DNA of 64,000 nucleotides from Anaerolineae bacterium (GCA_022824465.1 JAJDZV010000001.1:62001-126000), one strand, 5' to 3'. Positions 8,741 through 18,268 are shown, counted from the first letter of the stretch. The notes: generated by a model not told the origin, from the sequence alone. Numbers and translations: made by a program.

Positions 8741-10048
8741 TCAACCATTCCACTGTAGCAGCAAGACCTCTTCACGCAGGTGCTCTTTTGTAGCAGTAGA
8801 AAAGCGAGTCCGGAACAAGTCAATATCCAGAACCTCGTAACCCAGACGCTCGGCAACTTCCGCCAGAATCTGTCCCGTACGAACCATGATTCGGAAATAG
8901 GATGCTTGGTCGCCAACGACGTACGCCAACTTCGCGCCTGGACGAAGCAGCGATCGCAACTCCGATAGGTGGCGCGCCATGCCGCCAAAATACAGCCGAA
9001 CTACTTTTGCGTACTGTTTCTCGAATCCGGAAGTTTTCCCCAGTTCCAGTCGCCGCGCTTCAATTGAATCCGCGAGTTCCTGGATTCTTGAAATGTCTTG
9101 CACCCAACGGTGGTCTTCATCGGATTTATAGACTCCGCGAGTGTTGGATCTGATGAATTGCTGCTTCTGTTTTCGCAGGTCTTGTCGGCTAGACATAAAT
9201 CCAAGCAATACGGATTCGAGACGCGTCGTTCGACTATAATCCTTTTCATTAGGATAGGGTGGCGAAGTTATAATTGCGTCGACCGAATTTGGCGCCAAGT
9301 ATCGGCGCATGTTTCTTGCATCAGCCAGAAACACTGTTGAGCGGGTATCTCGCAAGGCGCGACATTCCTGCAAATCGGCAACCATTCTGTCCAAAGCACT
9401 CAGCCAAGGCCTCAAGACTGGGGTATCCACCTTCTGCTTGCCCACCCCGATCTCCGGGCCGAAGCGCAGATTGCTGATCTCTTTCACCGTTTGCCTGGCA
9501 AGAGCCAGTCTGGCGTGATTTCGCGGCTCATCAGGATAATGCCGTTCAATGCTATCCAGTAGAGTCAGCACCTTGTGCAAGGGCAGTGGACTTATAGAAT
9601 TCTTTATCAATAATCGTGACTTTTCGCTGTCAAGAGTACGTAGCCGCCCGTTGTATACGCTAACACCGAAATGGTTGTCGCCGGCAGCAAGCACGCGCTC
9701 ATCTGATTTCTCGCAAATGCTGTTGGCGACCTTTTGCCCAAAGTTGGCTAAATCTACTGGTTCAACGTCCCAGTCTGTCTTCACACTTGCCGCAAAGTGC
9801 GCCATAGCATTAGCTTCAACTCCGACGCTGCCAATGCCAAGTTTCTTTGCTTCCACCAGTGTTGTTCCTGTTCCGCAAAACGGATCCAGAATGAGCTGCC
9901 CCCGTGAAAGCCCGAACTTTTCGACATAGTGGCGAACCAAATGTGGGGGAAACGACAAGACAAACCTGTACCACTCGTGAACAGGTCGGTCGCTATCGTA
10001 CAGGCGATTCAATTCGTTACCGTTTTGCAGCTGAGTTGTGTACGTCAT
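8741..10048 (-). CDS. DNA methyltransferase (N4/N6-type) of restriction-modification locus 1
   Basis: The protein contains the AdoMet-binding motif DPFCGTGTT (about residues 55-63 from this start), followed by VGVEANAMAHFA, and the catalytic amino-methylase motif TSPPYPNEKDYSR (about residues 261-273). The AdoMet motif precedes the catalytic motif by about 200 residues. That is the alpha-like order with a long insert that may hold target recognition. The TSPPY form suggests N4-cytosine methylation, but that is only suggestive. A GTG at 10087 would add 13 residues; the ATG at 10048 is preferred. It is the first gene of the pair, so methylase is made before nuclease. Confidence 0.85.
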   Translation of the reverse strand: MTYTTQLQNGNELNRLYDSDRPVHEWYRFVLSFPPHLVRHYVEKFGLSRGQLILDPFCGTGTTLVEAKKLGIGSVGVEANAMAHFAASVKTDWDVEPVDLANFGQKVANSICEKSDERVLAAGDNHFGVSVYNGRLRTLDSEKSRLLIKNSISPLPLHKVLTLLDSIERHYPDEPRNHARLALARQTVKEISNLRFGPEIGVGKQKVDTPVLRPWLSALDRMVADLQECRALRDTRSTVFLADARNMRRYLAPNSVDAIITSPPYPNEKDYSRTTRLESVLLGFMSSRQDLRKQKQQFIRSNTRGVYKSDEDHRWVQDISRIQELADSIEARRLELGKTSGFEKQYAKVVRLYFGGMARHLSELRSLLRPGAKLAYVVGDQASYFRIMVRTGQILAEVAERLGYEVLDIDLFRTRFSTATKEHLREEVLLLQWNG

Positions 10049-10127
10049 CTGTGACTCAGAAATAACTAGAACAATTGTACAGTACACAACGCCGAATTAC
10101 AAATGCCTCAGACGATGAATCTAACAC

Positions 10128-11303
10128 TCACAGCGGCTCGCCCAGGCAAATTTGCAAATCGCGGGCGGTCTCAAGCCAGGGGTGATCCAGCGGCACATTC
10201 TTGCGTCTGCCCGCCACCTCTTCCAGCGGCACCGAATGTACGCCTTCGCCATTTACCCCCACCATTATGTTGGACATGCTGTCGGCGATGCAGTTGGCGG
10301 CGGCCGTGCCCAGGCGCGTCGCCAGCAAGCGGTCCTTCGGCGAAGGCACGCCTCCGCGCTGAATGTGACCGAGAATCGTCACGCGCGACTCCAAGCCGGT
10401 GCGCTTCTCCAATTCTTGCGTCAATAGCTGCGTCCCGCCGCTGCGCTCCTTCTCGACGTCTGCGAGCTCCGCCCGGGCTTTTCGCCGCCGCTCGCGCGCC
10501 GCCTTGTACTTGCCTTTGTCGTCGGCGCTACTCGCCATATCCGCTTCGGCGGCGGACACCTTGGCGCGGGCGTCTTGCAGTTTCTTGCCCACGCGCTGCG
10601 TCATCGCGCCTTCGGAAACAGCGACGATGCTGAAGCGCTTGCCGCCGCGGCTGCGGGCGCGTATCGAATCGGCGATGGCTTCAATATTGAAGGGGATCTC
10701 CGGAATCAAGATGACATCGGCGCCGCCAGCCAAACCAGCGCCAAGCGCAAGCCAGCCGGTGTTATGTCCCATGATCTCGCAGACGATTATGCGGTGGTGG
10801 CTGTGGGCGGTCGAATGCAGCCGGTCAATGGCTTCGGTGGCGATGTTGAGCGCCGTGTCGTAGCCGAAGGTGACATCGGTGCCGCTGACATCGTTGTCGA
10901 TCGTTTTGGGCAGGAAGATGACGTTGATGCCGAGCTGCGCCAGACGCCAGGCATTCTTCGCCGTGCCGCCCCCGCCGAGGCAAACCAGCGCTTCCAGATG
11001 GTGGCGGTGATAGTTCTCCACCATAACATCGGTCATGTCGCGGTTCTTGCCGCCGATGGGCATCTTGTGCGGCTTGTCGCGGCTGGTGCCGAGAATGGTG
11101 CCGCCAAGGGTCAGGATGCCGCTTAAGTCTTCGCCGCTCAGCCAGACTACGCGGTTCTGCATCAAGCCGCGGAAGCCGTCGCGGATGCCGACCAAGCGCA
11201 TGCCATGTTGTGTGATCGCCGTCTTGCCCAAGCCGCGGATGGCCGCGTTCAAGCCGGGGCTGTCGCCGCCGGCGGTTAGGACGCCTATAGTTTTGCCTGT
11301 CAT
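10128..11303 (-). CDS. pfkA: 6-phosphofructokinase, mixed-substrate-like active site
   Basis: The 391-residue enzyme phosphorylates fructose 6-phosphate in glycolysis. It carries [14 protein letters not shown] at the N-terminus, [13 protein letters not shown] with the catalytic Asp, [29 protein letters not shown] and [15 protein letters not shown]. At the phosphoryl-donor site it reads [11 protein letters not shown]: the second Gly of the usual GGDG pair is kept, but the Asp is replaced by Gly. PKTIDND carries Lys where strict ATP enzymes have Gly. This Gly/Lys combination is known from PPi-dependent or mixed-substrate group III enzymes. The ATG at 11303 has an AAGG site, and the longer frame to 11378 is unlikely. 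It stands as a single gene. Confidence 0.9.
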   Translation of the reverse strand: MTGKTIGVLTAGGDSPGLNAAIRGLGKTAITQHGMRLVGIRDGFRGLMQNRVVWLSGEDLSGILTLGGTILGTSRDKPHKMPIGGKNRDMTDVMVENYHRHHLEALVCLGGGGTAKNAWRLAQLGINVIFLPKTIDNDVSGTDVTFGYDTALNIATEAIDRLHSTAHSHHRIIVCEIMGHNTGWLALGAGLAGGADVILIPEIPFNIEAIADSIRARSRGGKRFSIVAVSEGAMTQRVGKKLQDARAKVSAAEADMASSADDKGKYKAARERRRKARAELADVEKERSGGTQLLTQELEKRTGLESRVTILGHIQRGGVPSPKDRLLATRLGTAAANCIADSMSNIMVGVNGEGVHSVPLEEVAGRRKNVPLDHPWLETARDLQICLGEPL

Positions 11304-11447
11304 ATCAAACAACCTTACAAGATCTAGTGTTGCCCTGATTATAGCGGGTTTCAGCCGCCCTGTGCAGCAATGGCGCAAGTTGCCTGTGCCGCCGGTCGAA
11401 TCAATCTATGGTATGCTATGCGCAAACTAGGCGATCGCGAGAAGACG

Positions 11448-12017
11448 ATGGAACTGCGGCAGCGGCTTTATGACGTAGACGATCTCTGGGAACTCCTGAG
11501 TCAAGCTGACAATGACAATCCGCGTTACGAATTGATTGATGGCGAATTGAATGAATTGTCTGGACCCGGCGGAAAACATGGCCGCAGCGCGACAAAGTTT
11601 GACCGCTATCTGGATGTGTTTGCCGAGGAGCGTGGGCTGGGCATCGTCACTGTCGAGGCGGGTTATCATCCGCACGACGACCGTAATTCTCTGCACATGC
11701 CCGATGTCGCCTACATTAGTCAAGAAAACGCGCCCGATCCGTTTCCTGACAAGTTTGTACCCGCAATGCCTGATTTGGCGGTAGAGATTGTTTCGCCAAA
11801 TGATTCAATCAGAGCCATAAGGGAGAAAGCGCAGATCTATTTGCTGAATGGCACAAAGCTGGTTTGGATCGCGATGCCAGCGACGCAGAGTGTTGAAGTT
11901 TGGCGCATGCAAGCGGACGGCAGCTTCGCGAATAGAATTCTGGCGCGGTCGGACAGCCTTTCGGGCGAAGATGTCTTGCCCGGTTTTGAACTCGACCTGA
12001 GCGCCCTTTTCACATGA
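11448..12017 (+). CDS. Uma2 family (DUF820) putative endonuclease
   Basis: The 189-residue protein has the family pattern: RYELIDGELNELSGPGGKHG near residue 20, GIVTVEAGYHP, MPDVAYIS, and MPDLAVEIVSPNDS followed by REKAQIYLLNGTKLVWIA. The D...EIVSP...K arrangement is a PD-(D/E)XK nuclease-like core. These proteins are abundant in Cyanobacteria and Chloroflexi and their physiological role is poorly known. The ATG at 11448 is preceded by GAGAAG; an in-frame ATG at 11418 is an alternative. It lies 30 bp before the TrmH-like gene and may be co-transcribed. Confidence 0.85.
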   Translation: MELRQRLYDVDDLWELLSQADNDNPRYELIDGELNELSGPGGKHGRSATKFDRYLDVFAEERGLGIVTVEAGYHPHDDRNSLHMPDVAYISQENAPDPFPDKFVPAMPDLAVEIVSPNDSIRAIREKAQIYLLNGTKLVWIAMPATQSVEVWRMQADGSFANRILARSDSLSGEDVLPGFELDLSALFT

Positions 12018-12047
12018 GACGGTGAACTGCACTCGTTTCATCCCCGT

Positions 12048-12725
12048 ATGCCCACCGACTCAAGACTCAACAAACTCAAGCAGGTCGCCGCGCAGCGACA
12101 GTCCGGGCTTACGGTCGTCATTGAAGACGTCTTCGACCCGCATAACCTGGGCGCTATCGCCCGCAGTTGCGACGCCTTCGGCGTCCAACGGATCAACGTG
12201 ATCTTCGAGCAGCAGCCAGCCTTCGACCCCAAGGAAGCGGGCAAGAATAGCTCCACCGCCACCAATAAGTGGCTCGAGTATCGCATTCACCATTGCGCCG
12301 AATCTGCGCTGCGCGCGCTCAAAGCGGAGGGCTGGCACTTGGTCGCCACAGTCGTCGACCCGGCCGCAAAGCCGATGTACGCCGCGGATCTATGCCAGAA
12401 GAAGCTCGCCCTGTTATTCGGCAACGAGAAGACCGGGCTATCGTCCACGGCGATGGCATTGGCCGATCAACTCGTGACCTTCCCGATGGCGGGCATCGCC
12501 CAGAGCATGAACGTCTCGGTGACGGCCGCGCTCGCCCTATACGAAGCGACTGCCCAGCGCCGCGCGCGCTGCCCGGAGCTGCTGCGAGCCACCCAGGACG
12601 AAGCGGAACGCACACTCGCATATCTGCTGGAGATGCACAAACGCTTGAACCGGCGCAACAAGCGGCGGCGCGTGGAGCGAGCCAAGACGCGCTTGGCGAA
12701 ACGCAGCGGCGCGACAGACGGCTAG
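12048..12725 (+). CDS. trmH: TrmH/SpoU-family RNA 2'-O-methyltransferase
   Basis: The 225-residue SPOUT methyltransferase probably modifies guanosine 18 of tRNA. The three SpoU motifs are all present: motif 1 DPHNLGAIARSCDAFG (about residues 30-45), motif 2 LALLFGNEKTGLS (about 124-136), and motif 3 FPMAGIAQSMNVSVTAA (about 149-165), which builds the trefoil knot that binds AdoMet. A C-terminal Arg/Lys-rich extension (RRNKRRRVERAKTRLAKR) fits the tRNA-binding tail of TrmH. No strong ribosome site precedes the ATG. The trmH symbol is given for family resemblance; a paralogous rRNA methylase cannot be excluded. Confidence 0.8.
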   Translation: MPTDSRLNKLKQVAAQRQSGLTVVIEDVFDPHNLGAIARSCDAFGVQRINVIFEQQPAFDPKEAGKNSSTATNKWLEYRIHHCAESALRALKAEGWHLVATVVDPAAKPMYAADLCQKKLALLFGNEKTGLSSTAMALADQLVTFPMAGIAQSMNVSVTAALALYEATAQRRARCPELLRATQDEAERTLAYLLEMHKRLNRRNKRRRVERAKTRLAKRSGATDG

Positions 12726-12728
12726 GAT

Positions 12729-13676
12729 TCAGGCGCGGGCGAAGATGCCGACCGTCGGGCGATGATCGGTGAGATCGTCAAAAGGGATGGCGCTTTGTAT
12801 ATGGCAGGAGATGACCTCAAACTGTTCGCCGGGGTCATGCAGCAAGATATGATCAATCAAAACGCGATGCTGCTGGTGAGTCCATAACTCCTCGCGGCCA
12901 TTCTCCGGCTTCAGCAAACGGAAATGCCGCTGCAGCATCTCCATCTCGGGCGCGGCCGGCTGCGCGTTGAAATCGCCCGCAAGCAGGATCGGACGTTCCG
13001 GGCTCTCGTTCTCGCGGTCCGCCCGCTTCAGTTCTTCCACAACATACATGATCTCGCTGACCTGCGCTTGCCGCATCTGGGAAGCCGTACGCGAACGCTC
13101 GTACGTGATATCGGCCCGGTCCTCGCCGATAAGCACGCCAAGATGCGTATTTAGGAAATACAAAGGGATCCCGCGATAATTCAGAGACGCCGCCATCAGG
13201 TTGCGCGGCTGGGTATCACGGTTGCCGCTGCTGTACAAGGTAGCGCGGCTGATAGTCGTATGCCGCGCCCAAGAGCCGCTCATCGCGCAGTTGTCATATT
13301 CTGGATAGCTCCCCCATGACCAAGCTTCAACCGGCAGGTTTGTGATGATGGCGTTGCCCTCAGCCGCGCCGGACATGCTGCGGTAGGCGGGGCGATCCCA
13401 CAAGTTGGGATGCGGATGATCGCACATCGTGACTTCCGGCGCGAAGGCGTCTACGAAGTCCGACCCGAGCAGGCTCGCCATCTTGCGGCTCACGCTCTTG
13501 TGGCTCTGGTTGTGGATCGCAACACCGGATTCCTGCAGCGCGATGACGGTTGGTTGGCGCGGATTAATCACCTGCTGCAAGGTGCTGTAGGCGTCGACCG
13601 CCAGTTTCTCATGGTCATGCGGCGCCGGTCGCATCCCGCGCGCGCCGCCGATATTGAAACTCACAACCTGAAGCAT
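12729..13676 (-). CDS. Endonuclease/exonuclease/phosphatase family protein
   Basis: The 315-residue metal-dependent phosphoesterase has the DNase I-like fold. Motifs in order are VVSFNIGGARG (N-terminal Asn), VIALQESGV with the metal-binding Glu, YFLNTHLGV, ILLAGDFNAQP, VLIDHILLHD and DLTDHRPTVGIF with the catalytic His. No signal peptide was seen. The substrate may be nucleic acid, phosphoinositide-like or another phosphodiester. The ATG at 13676 is chosen because AGGA lies 7 nt upstream and the FNIGG motif should lie close to the N-terminus; the frame is open to a TTG at 13730. It converges with the trmH gene, with 3 bp between stops. Confidence 0.85.
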   Translation of the reverse strand: MLQVVSFNIGGARGMRPAPHDHEKLAVDAYSTLQQVINPRQPTVIALQESGVAIHNQSHKSVSRKMASLLGSDFVDAFAPEVTMCDHPHPNLWDRPAYRSMSGAAEGNAIITNLPVEAWSWGSYPEYDNCAMSGSWARHTTISRATLYSSGNRDTQPRNLMAASLNYRGIPLYFLNTHLGVLIGEDRADITYERSRTASQMRQAQVSEIMYVVEELKRADRENESPERPILLAGDFNAQPAAPEMEMLQRHFRLLKPENGREELWTHQQHRVLIDHILLHDPGEQFEVISCHIQSAIPFDDLTDHRPTVGIFARA

Positions 13677-13762
13677 GAAGCTGTCCTGGTCCTCGAAGAT
13701 GCGCCGCATTATATCATAGGGCGTTGGCAATCCTAGAGAGTGAAACCGCGCCTGCGAACCGC

Positions 13763-13789
13763 TAAGCCGGTATGCATCAGACCGGCTTA
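13763..13789. promoter_or_regulatory. Perfect 9-bp inverted repeat in a divergent intergenic region
   Basis: TAAGCCGGT at 13763-13771 and ACCGGCTTA at 13781-13789 are exact complements around a 9-nt spacer. It lies 31 bp upstream of the isochorismatase ATG and about 86 bp upstream of the divergent phosphoesterase start. It could be an operator for a dimeric regulator, or an RNA hairpin in the leader of either gene. Confidence 0.45.
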
Positions 13790-13819
13790 CCCTCTACAAG
13801 ACGGCGCCAAGAGCGTATC

Positions 13820-14413
13820 ATGGCGCGCAAGAACAGTGTGAGGACGGTAATCTTGACCACGATCGACGAAGGCGCCGCGCTCATCATCATTGATGTGCAA
13901 GTTGGTATGGACGATCCGAGTCTGCGCGAGCGCAATAACCCGCTAGCTGAACAGAATATGGCGCGCCTGCTGGCTCATTGGCGCGAGCGCGGGCGACCAG
14001 TCATCCACATCCAGCACATGTCCACCGAGCCGCATTCGCCGCTGCGCCCGGAGCTGCCGGGCAACGCCATTAAAGCTATCGTGGCGCCGCTGGGCTCCGA
14101 ACCGGTCATTCAAAAGCAGGTCAACAGCGCCTTTATCGGCACCGACCTCGACGCGCGCCTGCGGGATGCGCAAATCAAGGCGTTGGTGATCGTCGGGCTG
14201 ACGACCAATCACTGCGTCTCGACCACCGCGCGTATGGCGGACAACCTGGGCTATGACGCCGTTGTGGTCGCCGACGCCACCGCCGCCCACGCACTTCACA
14301 GCTACGACGGAACGCGCTACGCCGCCGAAACCGTGCATCAACTGGCGCTGGCCAATTTGCACCAGGAATTCGCCGCCATCCTCACCACCGATCAAGTTAT
14401 GGAGCGCGCCTGA
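13820..14413 (+). CDS. Isochorismatase-family cysteine hydrolase
   Basis: The 197-residue alpha/beta hydrolase of the isochorismatase-like superfamily includes nicotinamidases, ureidoacrylate hydrolases and related amidases. The catalytic triad is visible: Asp in ALIIIDVQVGM, Lys in PVIQKQVNSAF, and Cys in VGLTTNHCVSTTARMADNLGYD. The cis-peptide-containing VVADATAA segment also matches. The start at 13820 fits family length; a start 16 codons upstream is also open. The exact substrate cannot be told. It is a single gene preceded by an inverted repeat. Confidence 0.85.
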   Translation: MARKNSVRTVILTTIDEGAALIIIDVQVGMDDPSLRERNNPLAEQNMARLLAHWRERGRPVIHIQHMSTEPHSPLRPELPGNAIKAIVAPLGSEPVIQKQVNSAFIGTDLDARLRDAQIKALVIVGLTTNHCVSTTARMADNLGYDAVVVADATAAHALHSYDGTRYAAETVHQLALANLHQEFAAILTTDQVMERA

Positions 14414-14488
14414 GTTATGCCAATTCGAGTGGGCGTGGGCGGGCCAAGGCTCACCCCCGCGGCTATCGACATGAATGCGACTTGAGTG

Positions 14489-14517
14489 TTGGGCGACACA
14501 CAGTATCGCCCCTACAT
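14489..14517. repeat. Dispersed hairpin repeat (TGTAGGGGCGA type), divergent copy
   Basis: Read on the minus strand, this begins ATGTAGGGGCGA and closes with TCGCCCAA. GGGCGA (14491-14496) and TCGCCC (14506-14511) form a short hairpin. The same TGTAGGGGCGA core recurs near 40102, 55860, 56114 and 60549. About 40 bp upstream is a second piece, GGGCCAAGGCTCACCCC, which resembles the inner part of other copies. This is therefore a degenerate member of a dispersed intergenic repeat. Confidence 0.5.
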
Positions 14518-14615
14518 ATCGACCCGGTGCTGGATTTCGCTACCCCTAGCGCCATAAGCCAGAGAGCGCTTATGATGTGATAATCCGCAGCAAAAGCTTA
14601 GCGAGCGCAGCCCCG

Positions 14616-15587
14616 ATGTCCCTTGCGATCATCTCGTCGCTATACCGCTGTGAAGAGTATCTGCGAGCCTATGCGGCCGCCGTTTTCGGCTTTGCCAAGC
14701 GCCTCAGCGAAACCGGCATCGAGGTTCACTATCTGCCAATTCTAAACGATGCCACACGCGGGGAACGCGAGCAGATCGAGCGGCTGGCGCGGGAGATCAA
14801 CGCCAACTACTACGGCCGCATGACCCCGAAGCTTGTGCCGCGCGAGAGCTTGTACGCCTCTTGGAATCGCGGAATCGCATTGACGCAAGCGCCATTTTTC
14901 GCGCCCTGGAACGCCGATGACATCCGCTCCGCCGACGCCGTGGTTGAGGGCTATCAGGCATTAAGATCCGGCGCCGACTTGGTGGACTTCAACTACACTC
15001 GCGTGATGCGCTACCGGCGTCTTGGCTTGCTGCCGCGCGCGCGCCGAAATCTTGTGCCCTGCCCCTATCACCAGGCGCGATTCACCCGACGCAACGGCCT
15101 AAGCCCCTTCTTCATGGCAAGTAAGACTCTATTAAACCGAGCCGGACCTTTCGACGAGCAATTCCAAGTGGCGGGCGATATGGAGTTCGCCAGCCGCATC
15201 CAAGCGACCGCGCGCTTCCAAGCGGGATCGCTGCCGGGCGGCGACTTCTTCGTGCACGGCAGCAACCTGAGCAATTCCGGCGCCGACCGCGAAGAGATTG
15301 AGGTTAACATCATATTCATGCGGCGGGGCGACTGGAAGCAATTGCGTCCCGCCGAGCCGCGCGCCTTGCGAGAAGCGTGGGAAAGCTGGGGCAATCGCGC
15401 CGGGATTGCCCTGCCCGCCGCCGTCGACGATTTCCTTTGGGGCGCTGAAGCTGAGGGGCGATGGCGCCGTTATCGGCAGGAACGGCGTCAACCGCCGCTC
15501 ATGCGCCGTCTGCGGCTGGCGCTGGCGTCGCGCGGCTGGATGCGCAGCGAGGAATGGGCAATGGCGCAGCGAGGGCGCGACCTGTGA
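14616..15587 (+). CDS. GT2-like glycosyltransferase
   Basis: This roughly 323-residue protein begins with SLAIISSLYRCEEYLRAY, as in family 2 glycosyltransferases. It keeps a nucleotide-sugar region (NDATRGEREQIERLAREIN), SLYASWNRGIALTQAPFFA and the acidic metal site WNADD (about residue 108). A later RNGLSPFFMASKTLLNRAG followed by FDEQFQVAGDMEFASRI matches the acceptor-side DxE motif region. The start may be the ATG at 14616 or a GTG at 14577; neither has a strong ribosome site. It ends in a TGATG overlap with the YfhO-type membrane protein. The two probably act together in building a surface glycan or glycolipid (inference). Confidence 0.8.
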   Translation: MSLAIISSLYRCEEYLRAYAAAVFGFAKRLSETGIEVHYLPILNDATRGEREQIERLAREINANYYGRMTPKLVPRESLYASWNRGIALTQAPFFAPWNADDIRSADAVVEGYQALRSGADLVDFNYTRVMRYRRLGLLPRARRNLVPCPYHQARFTRRNGLSPFFMASKTLLNRAGPFDEQFQVAGDMEFASRIQATARFQAGSLPGGDFFVHGSNLSNSGADREEIEVNIIFMRRGDWKQLRPAEPRALREAWESWGNRAGIALPAAVDDFLWGAEAEGRWRRYRQERRQPPLMRRLRLALASRGWMRSEEWAMAQRGRDL

Positions 15588-18268
15588 TGACCGGGCGGGC
15601 TTGGCTGAGACTCCTGGCAGCGCTCCTCATTCTGGCAATGACGCTGCTCTTCTTTCATCAATTGGTCTTTAGCGGGAAGATCCTGGCGCGGGGCGATACT
15701 TTTCAATACTTCTATCCTTACTGGGACGCGCGCAACGACGCCTTTCGCGCCGGCCGGCTGCCGCTTTGGACGCCGGACCTATTCATGGGCGCGCCGCTTC
15801 TGGCTAATCCGCAACTGGGCGTGTTCTATCCGCTGAATTGGCTGACCGCGCCATTTCGCGCGCCTGCCGCCATCGCGCTCAGCATCATTCTGCACGCGGC
15901 TCTGGCGGCCGCCGGAACCGTCTGTCTCTATCGTCAAGCGGTCAGCAAGCAGTGGATTCCGGCTTTGGCGGCGGGCGCCGTCTATGCCTTTGGCGGCGCA
16001 GTCAGCGCGCATATCGAACAGATCAATCAGCTCCAAGGGCTCGCCTGGATGCCGCTCCTGTTCCTGCTGGTTCACCGCCTGCTTGCCGGCCCGTCGCCTC
16101 GGCGAGACGCGCTGCTGCTGGCGCTGGCTTGGGCGCTGCAAATCTTCAGCGGACATACGCAAACCGTCTTCATCAGCGGCATTGGACTTGCGGTCTACGC
16201 CTTGGGATTCTGCGCTTGCAATGGCGGACCCCGGGCGTCTTTGCGGCGCCTGCTGCTAGCGCTGCTGCCGCTGGCGCTCTCTTTCCTGGGCGCGCTGGTC
16301 TTGGCGCTGCCGCAACTCTTGCCCAGCCTGGAGCAGTTGCAACTCTCCAATCGCAGCGGCGGCTTAAGCGCGCAGGCGGCGACCGCCTTCTCCCTGTCGC
16401 CAGCGTTGTTGGGGCGCGCGCTCCTGCCGAGTTATGATGGCCAGCTCTTCAGCGAATACATCGCTTCGCCCGGCGTCATTGGGCTCGGCCTGGCGCTGTG
16501 GGGCATGCTTTCGACGCGCGAAAATCAGCGACATCGCGTGTGGATTCTCTTGGCGCTGGTCGGCATGGCGCTCGCGCTGGGCCGATACAATCCGCTTTAT
16601 CTGCTGCTGGCGGAACTGCCGGGCTTTAACCTGTTTCGCGTGCCCGCGCGTTTTCTGGCGCTATTCAGCCTGGGCATGGCGCTGCTGGCGGGCATGGGCT
16701 TGCAAGCGCTCTCGCCGCCCTTGCCCAGCCGGAAGCCCATTTTCATCATCGCGGGCGCGATCGCCCTTCTGATCGGCCTGACCCGGTTTCTCCTGCCCGG
16801 CAATGACGAGATCATCTTTGGCGGCGCCGCGATAAGCGATGGCGCGCTGGCGCTGTGGATCGGCGCCTGGCTGGCGCTGCTGGCGATCCTTGCCCTGCGG
16901 CACAGGCGGCTGACCTTGTTCGCCCTGGCATTGCTCGCGGCGGAACTCTTCGTGGCGGGAAAGAACCTGCCCTTCAACGACCTGGCGCCACCCGACGTCT
17001 ATTTCGACGAGCGCGAGCCCGTAAGCCAATTGCGCGCCCTGCAAGCGACTCAAACAGCGCCGAGCCGGACGCTCTCCGCCAGCCAGATCTATTTCGATCC
17101 GCTTGACATTGCCGACCTGAGACGCCGATACGACCGCCTGGGCATGGACTGGCGCGCCCAGTTCCACGCCCTGGATGCCGTCAAAATGCAGGAGACGCTT
17201 TACCCCAATCTGGCGCTGACCTGGGGGCTGCCTTCAACCGACGGCTTCGGCGGCGGGATCGCCCCGAGCCGCGCCTACACGCTGTTTAGCTCGCTGCTGC
17301 TGCCCTCCGACGAGCCGCTGCCGATAGACGGAAGGCTGGGCGAGCGAATGGCTGTCCCGCGCTGCTGGGGCGCCTGCCTGCCCGAACGGCGCTGGCTGGA
17401 GGCAACCGACACGCTACGCCTCGTGACCGACCGTGTCTATGACATCTGGCATGACGATATCCGCTACGACACGGCGCTGGCGCGTTACTGGGCCGATGCC
17501 GCCACCACGCCGGCGCTGCCCGACTTCGCCGACGAGGTTCGCATTTTGCACCGAGAACCGCTCAACGCCGGTTTGCCAGCGCTCAAGTTGGAACACGATC
17601 TCCTGCTAACGATAATCGACAGCGCCGACCTGCCGCGGATGATGAATCATGCCGCCGGCTTTCTGGCGGTCACCGCCGTAGATAGCCGCCAGCCCGGGTC
17701 CTGGCTAGAATTGCAACCGCCGCCATTCCAGCGCAGCTATGCCGGCGCGGTAAAGATTTTCAGCCTTCCCACAGCCAGGCAGCGCGCCTTCCTGGCAGCC
17801 GAGACCCGGGTCGTAGCCGACACCCCGGCGGGCGATGAGGCCGCACTGCAATTGCTCCGCGATGGCGCAAGCGTCGTCCTCCACGGCGATATGCAGCCGC
17901 TGCGCGCGTCCCTTGACGGCAGCGAAACAGTCGAATTCCTGACCTACGGCGCCGAGCGCGCGACCCTCGCGGTGACCGCGCCGGCCGAATCAATGCTGGT
18001 GCTCGCCGAAGCCTGGCATCCGGGCTGGCGGGCAACGGTGAATGGCGAGCCGACGGCGATTCATCGCGCCAATCTGATGTTCCGCGCCCTTCGCCTGCCC
18101 GCCGGCGAAAACCTGGTCAGCTTCGAGTTTGCGCCGCAAAACTGGTTCGCTGCACTTTACATCGGCATCGGCTTGTGGTTCATTACCTTGCTGATGCTAT
18201 TCGCCCTATCGCGCCCGGAGCGCTATCGCCGGAACCGGCAGCGCCGACCAAAGGAGACCGAACCATGA
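15587..18268 (+). CDS. YfhO-family polytopic membrane protein
   Basis: The 893-residue protein has about 12 predicted membrane helices in its first two thirds and a soluble C-terminal domain followed by one last helix. The opening is characteristic of YfhO: a GDTFQYFYPYW loop, then LPLWTPDLFMGAPLLANPQ and FYPLNWL. The C-terminal EAWHPGWRATVNGEP motif is also typical. Family members are putative GT-C-type glycosyltransferases that act on lipid-linked or teichoic-acid sugars outside the membrane. The ATG at 15587 overlaps the preceding stop by one base and is preferred to the upstream extension. The next gene overlaps its stop by 4 nt (ATGA), so the three form an operon. Confidence 0.85.
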   Translation: MTGRAWLRLLAALLILAMTLLFFHQLVFSGKILARGDTFQYFYPYWDARNDAFRAGRLPLWTPDLFMGAPLLANPQLGVFYPLNWLTAPFRAPAAIALSIILHAALAAAGTVCLYRQAVSKQWIPALAAGAVYAFGGAVSAHIEQINQLQGLAWMPLLFLLVHRLLAGPSPRRDALLLALAWALQIFSGHTQTVFISGIGLAVYALGFCACNGGPRASLRRLLLALLPLALSFLGALVLALPQLLPSLEQLQLSNRSGGLSAQAATAFSLSPALLGRALLPSYDGQLFSEYIASPGVIGLGLALWGMLSTRENQRHRVWILLALVGMALALGRYNPLYLLLAELPGFNLFRVPARFLALFSLGMALLAGMGLQALSPPLPSRKPIFIIAGAIALLIGLTRFLLPGNDEIIFGGAAISDGALALWIGAWLALLAILALRHRRLTLFALALLAAELFVAGKNLPFNDLAPPDVYFDEREPVSQLRALQATQTAPSRTLSASQIYFDPLDIADLRRRYDRLGMDWRAQFHALDAVKMQETLYPNLALTWGLPSTDGFGGGIAPSRAYTLFSSLLLPSDEPLPIDGRLGERMAVPRCWGACLPERRWLEATDTLRLVTDRVYDIWHDDIRYDTALARYWADAATTPALPDFADEVRILHREPLNAGLPALKLEHDLLLTIIDSADLPRMMNHAAGFLAVTAVDSRQPGSWLELQPPPFQRSYAGAVKIFSLPTARQRAFLAAETRVVADTPAGDEAALQLLRDGASVVLHGDMQPLRASLDGSETVEFLTYGAERATLAVTAPAESMLVLAEAWHPGWRATVNGEPTAIHRANLMFRALRLPAGENLVSFEFAPQNWFAALYIGIGLWFITLLMLFALSRPERYRRNRQRRPKETEP

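Noticed and set aside
10103-11126. Overlapping plus-strand frames with low-complexity Ala/Arg content over the phosphofructokinase gene
   Set aside because: Shadows of pfkA; no recognisable domain.
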